DNA of 64,000 bases from Alopecurus myosuroides (lineage: Eukaryota; Streptophyta; Magnoliopsida; Poales; Poaceae), in assembly GCA_028641055.1 (NCBI GenBank), contig CM054060.1, positions 56,570,292-56,634,291 on the forward strand. The letters run 5' to 3'. The first letter of the stretch is position 1; each line of letters starts with the position of its first letter. The notes below the pieces were generated by a model. It was not told where the DNA came from, did not search any database, and saw only the letters and a list, made by a program, of their open reading frames with translations. Shown piece by piece: positions 63,039 to 64,000 of this stretch. Made by a program: the position numbers and the translations under genes.

Positions 63039-63632
63039 TCATGTTACCTCAACCTTGATCAACATAGTCCCAATCATAATAATTTCATATTCTTTGGGTG
63101 GCTTTGGAACAGGACAATAGAATTCTCCAATCTTGATGGTCTCAATATTTTGAATGGAATTTAGACCATATTTTCTATCAATCTTCTTGGGAAAATAAAC
63201 AATGTGCTCTTTATCATTAACATTAAAAGTTACTTTTCCTTGATTGCAATCAATAACAGCCCCTGCAGTATTAAGAAAAGGTTTCCCAAGAATAATAGAC
63301 ATATTATCATCTTCAGGCATTTCCAACACAACAAACTCAGTTAATATCAGACAATTATTAGCAATTTGAACAGGAACATCCTCACATATACCCATAGGAA
63401 TAGAAGTGGATTTATCAGCCATTTGCAAAGATATATTAGTTGGTATCAATTTTTCTAGGAGGAGTTTTTTATAGAGAGTAAAAGGCATGACACTAACTCC
63501 AGCTCCTAAATCACACAAAGCAGTTCTAACATAATTATTTTTAATAGAACAGGGAATAGTTGGTATACCAGGATCTCCAAGCTTCTCAGGAACCTTGCCA
63601 TTAAAATAGTAATTAGCAAGCATAGTAGAGAT
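63039..63632 (-). pseudogene. Element A aspartic protease region
   Basis: Minus-strand frame with YFNGKVPEKLGDPGIPTIPC, the active-site-like CDLGAGVSVMP (about 63510) and SIILGKPFLNTAGAVIDC (about 63260). This is the Athila-type retropepsin. It is separated from gag by an in-frame TAA at 63633-63635 and ends at 63039 with no reverse transcriptase after it. Confidence 0.85.
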
Positions 63633-64000
63633 TTACTCATTAGCAATCTTCCTTTTGTTAGAGACAATATCTTTCATATATTTTGCATAAGGAGGCAATT
63701 TAATAGCATCAGTTAAAGGAATTTGCATGAACAAAGGTTTCATCCACTCACAAAACTTTTTATAATGTTCTTCTTCCTTAGATTTGTGTTTCTTATTAGG
63801 AAAAGGCATTGGTTTTTGTACCCAAGGTTCTCTCTCATTACCATGTTTATTAGCAATAAAATCTTCCTTAGTGTACTTTGCATTTTTAGTTTGTTTTTTA
63901 GGTTCAGCTACATGTTCTTCTTTATCAGAAGCATCATTCTTTTCATTACCACTTTCAGTTTTAGCATCAGAGATAGATATACTATTAGGATCTTTAGCAA
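63633..64000 (-). pseudogene. Element A gag, C-terminal part (cut by window edge)
   Basis: The frame continues upstream of the protease with Lys/Glu-rich linker sequence and WVQKPMPFPNKKHKSKEEEH, FCEWMKPLFMQIPLTDAIK and PPYAKYMKDIVSNKRKI. It ends in the stop at 63633-63635 and is truncated by the end of the window. Confidence 0.78.

Larger units (their letters stand above)
47515..64000 (-). mobile_element. Element A: Athila-like Gypsy element, nested and truncated by window
   Basis: Reads on the minus strand. Its 3' LTR is at 47515-48898, a polypurine tract precedes it, and gag-protease lies at the right edge. Between protease (to 63039) and the downstream reading frame (from 61602) there is no reverse transcriptase or integrase, so it is non-autonomous. 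It was later hit by element C (50821-58981), a family B solo LTR (59581-61027) and a hAT MITE (61725-62191). The 5' LTR must lie beyond 64000. Confidence 0.8.

Overview
The window looks like a piece of a large grass chromosome, most likely from the Triticeae (wheat, barley, Aegilops). It has long multi-intron plant genes, six Stowaway hairpin elements with TA target duplications inside introns, and stacks of nested LTR retrotransposons. The retroelement coding style (GC-rich Ty3/Gypsy polyprotein, AT-rich Athila-like gag-protease units with an Asp-tRNA-type primer site) also fits. This assignment is inference; no organism name can be read from the sequence.

The left 30 kb is a gene island. 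It opens with a decayed Ty1/Copia fragment (1-1050). Next is a plus-strand family 9 endoglucanase gene (1930-3730, three exons) whose last exon carries a one-base frameshift. A 967-bp Mutator-type element with 9-bp target duplications follows (4090-5056). Three minus-strand genes are then arranged head to tail: a chalcone-isomerase-fold fatty-acid-binding protein (FAP2 type, 6425-9357, 10 exons, 427 aa), a multi-pass membrane protein with a C-terminal coiled coil (TMEM192 family, 12990-18319, 14 exons, 355 aa), and an organellar isoleucyl-tRNA synthetase (19307-29981, 22 exons, 1058 aa). I rebuilt all exons from splice sites and reading-frame continuity; every intron is GT-AG except one GC-AG intron in the synthetase gene. 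The proteins suggest plastid lipid metabolism, an endomembrane protein and organelle translation, with no evident shared pathway.

The right 33 kb is almost entirely retrotransposon. A complete 15.1-kb Ty3/Gypsy chromovirus-type element lies at 30851-45962 on the minus strand, with TGTTT target duplications, about 4.5-kb LTRs, a Met-tRNA-type primer site, gag, protease, RT, RNase H, integrase and a chromodomain-like tail. It also has an extra 291-codon reading frame between the 5' LTR and gag. It sits in a short minisatellite. Next comes an LTR of a second family (family B, 46065-47514), cut by an Athila-like element (element A) that begins at 47515 and runs off the right edge. Element A was itself hit by a complete 8.2-kb non-autonomous Gypsy element (element C, 50821-58981, target duplication GCGTG), by a solo LTR of family B (59581-61027, TTCTC) and by a hAT-type MITE (61725-62191, CTCAAATC). 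The boundaries and target duplications give a clear insertion order.

No bacterial-style operons, CRISPR arrays, rRNA or convincing tRNA genes were seen. The most unusual items are the extra 5' reading frame of the 15-kb element, the RT-less gag-protease elements (one keeping a separate 3' reading frame), the frameshifted endoglucanase, and the dense hairpin MITEs in essential gene introns.
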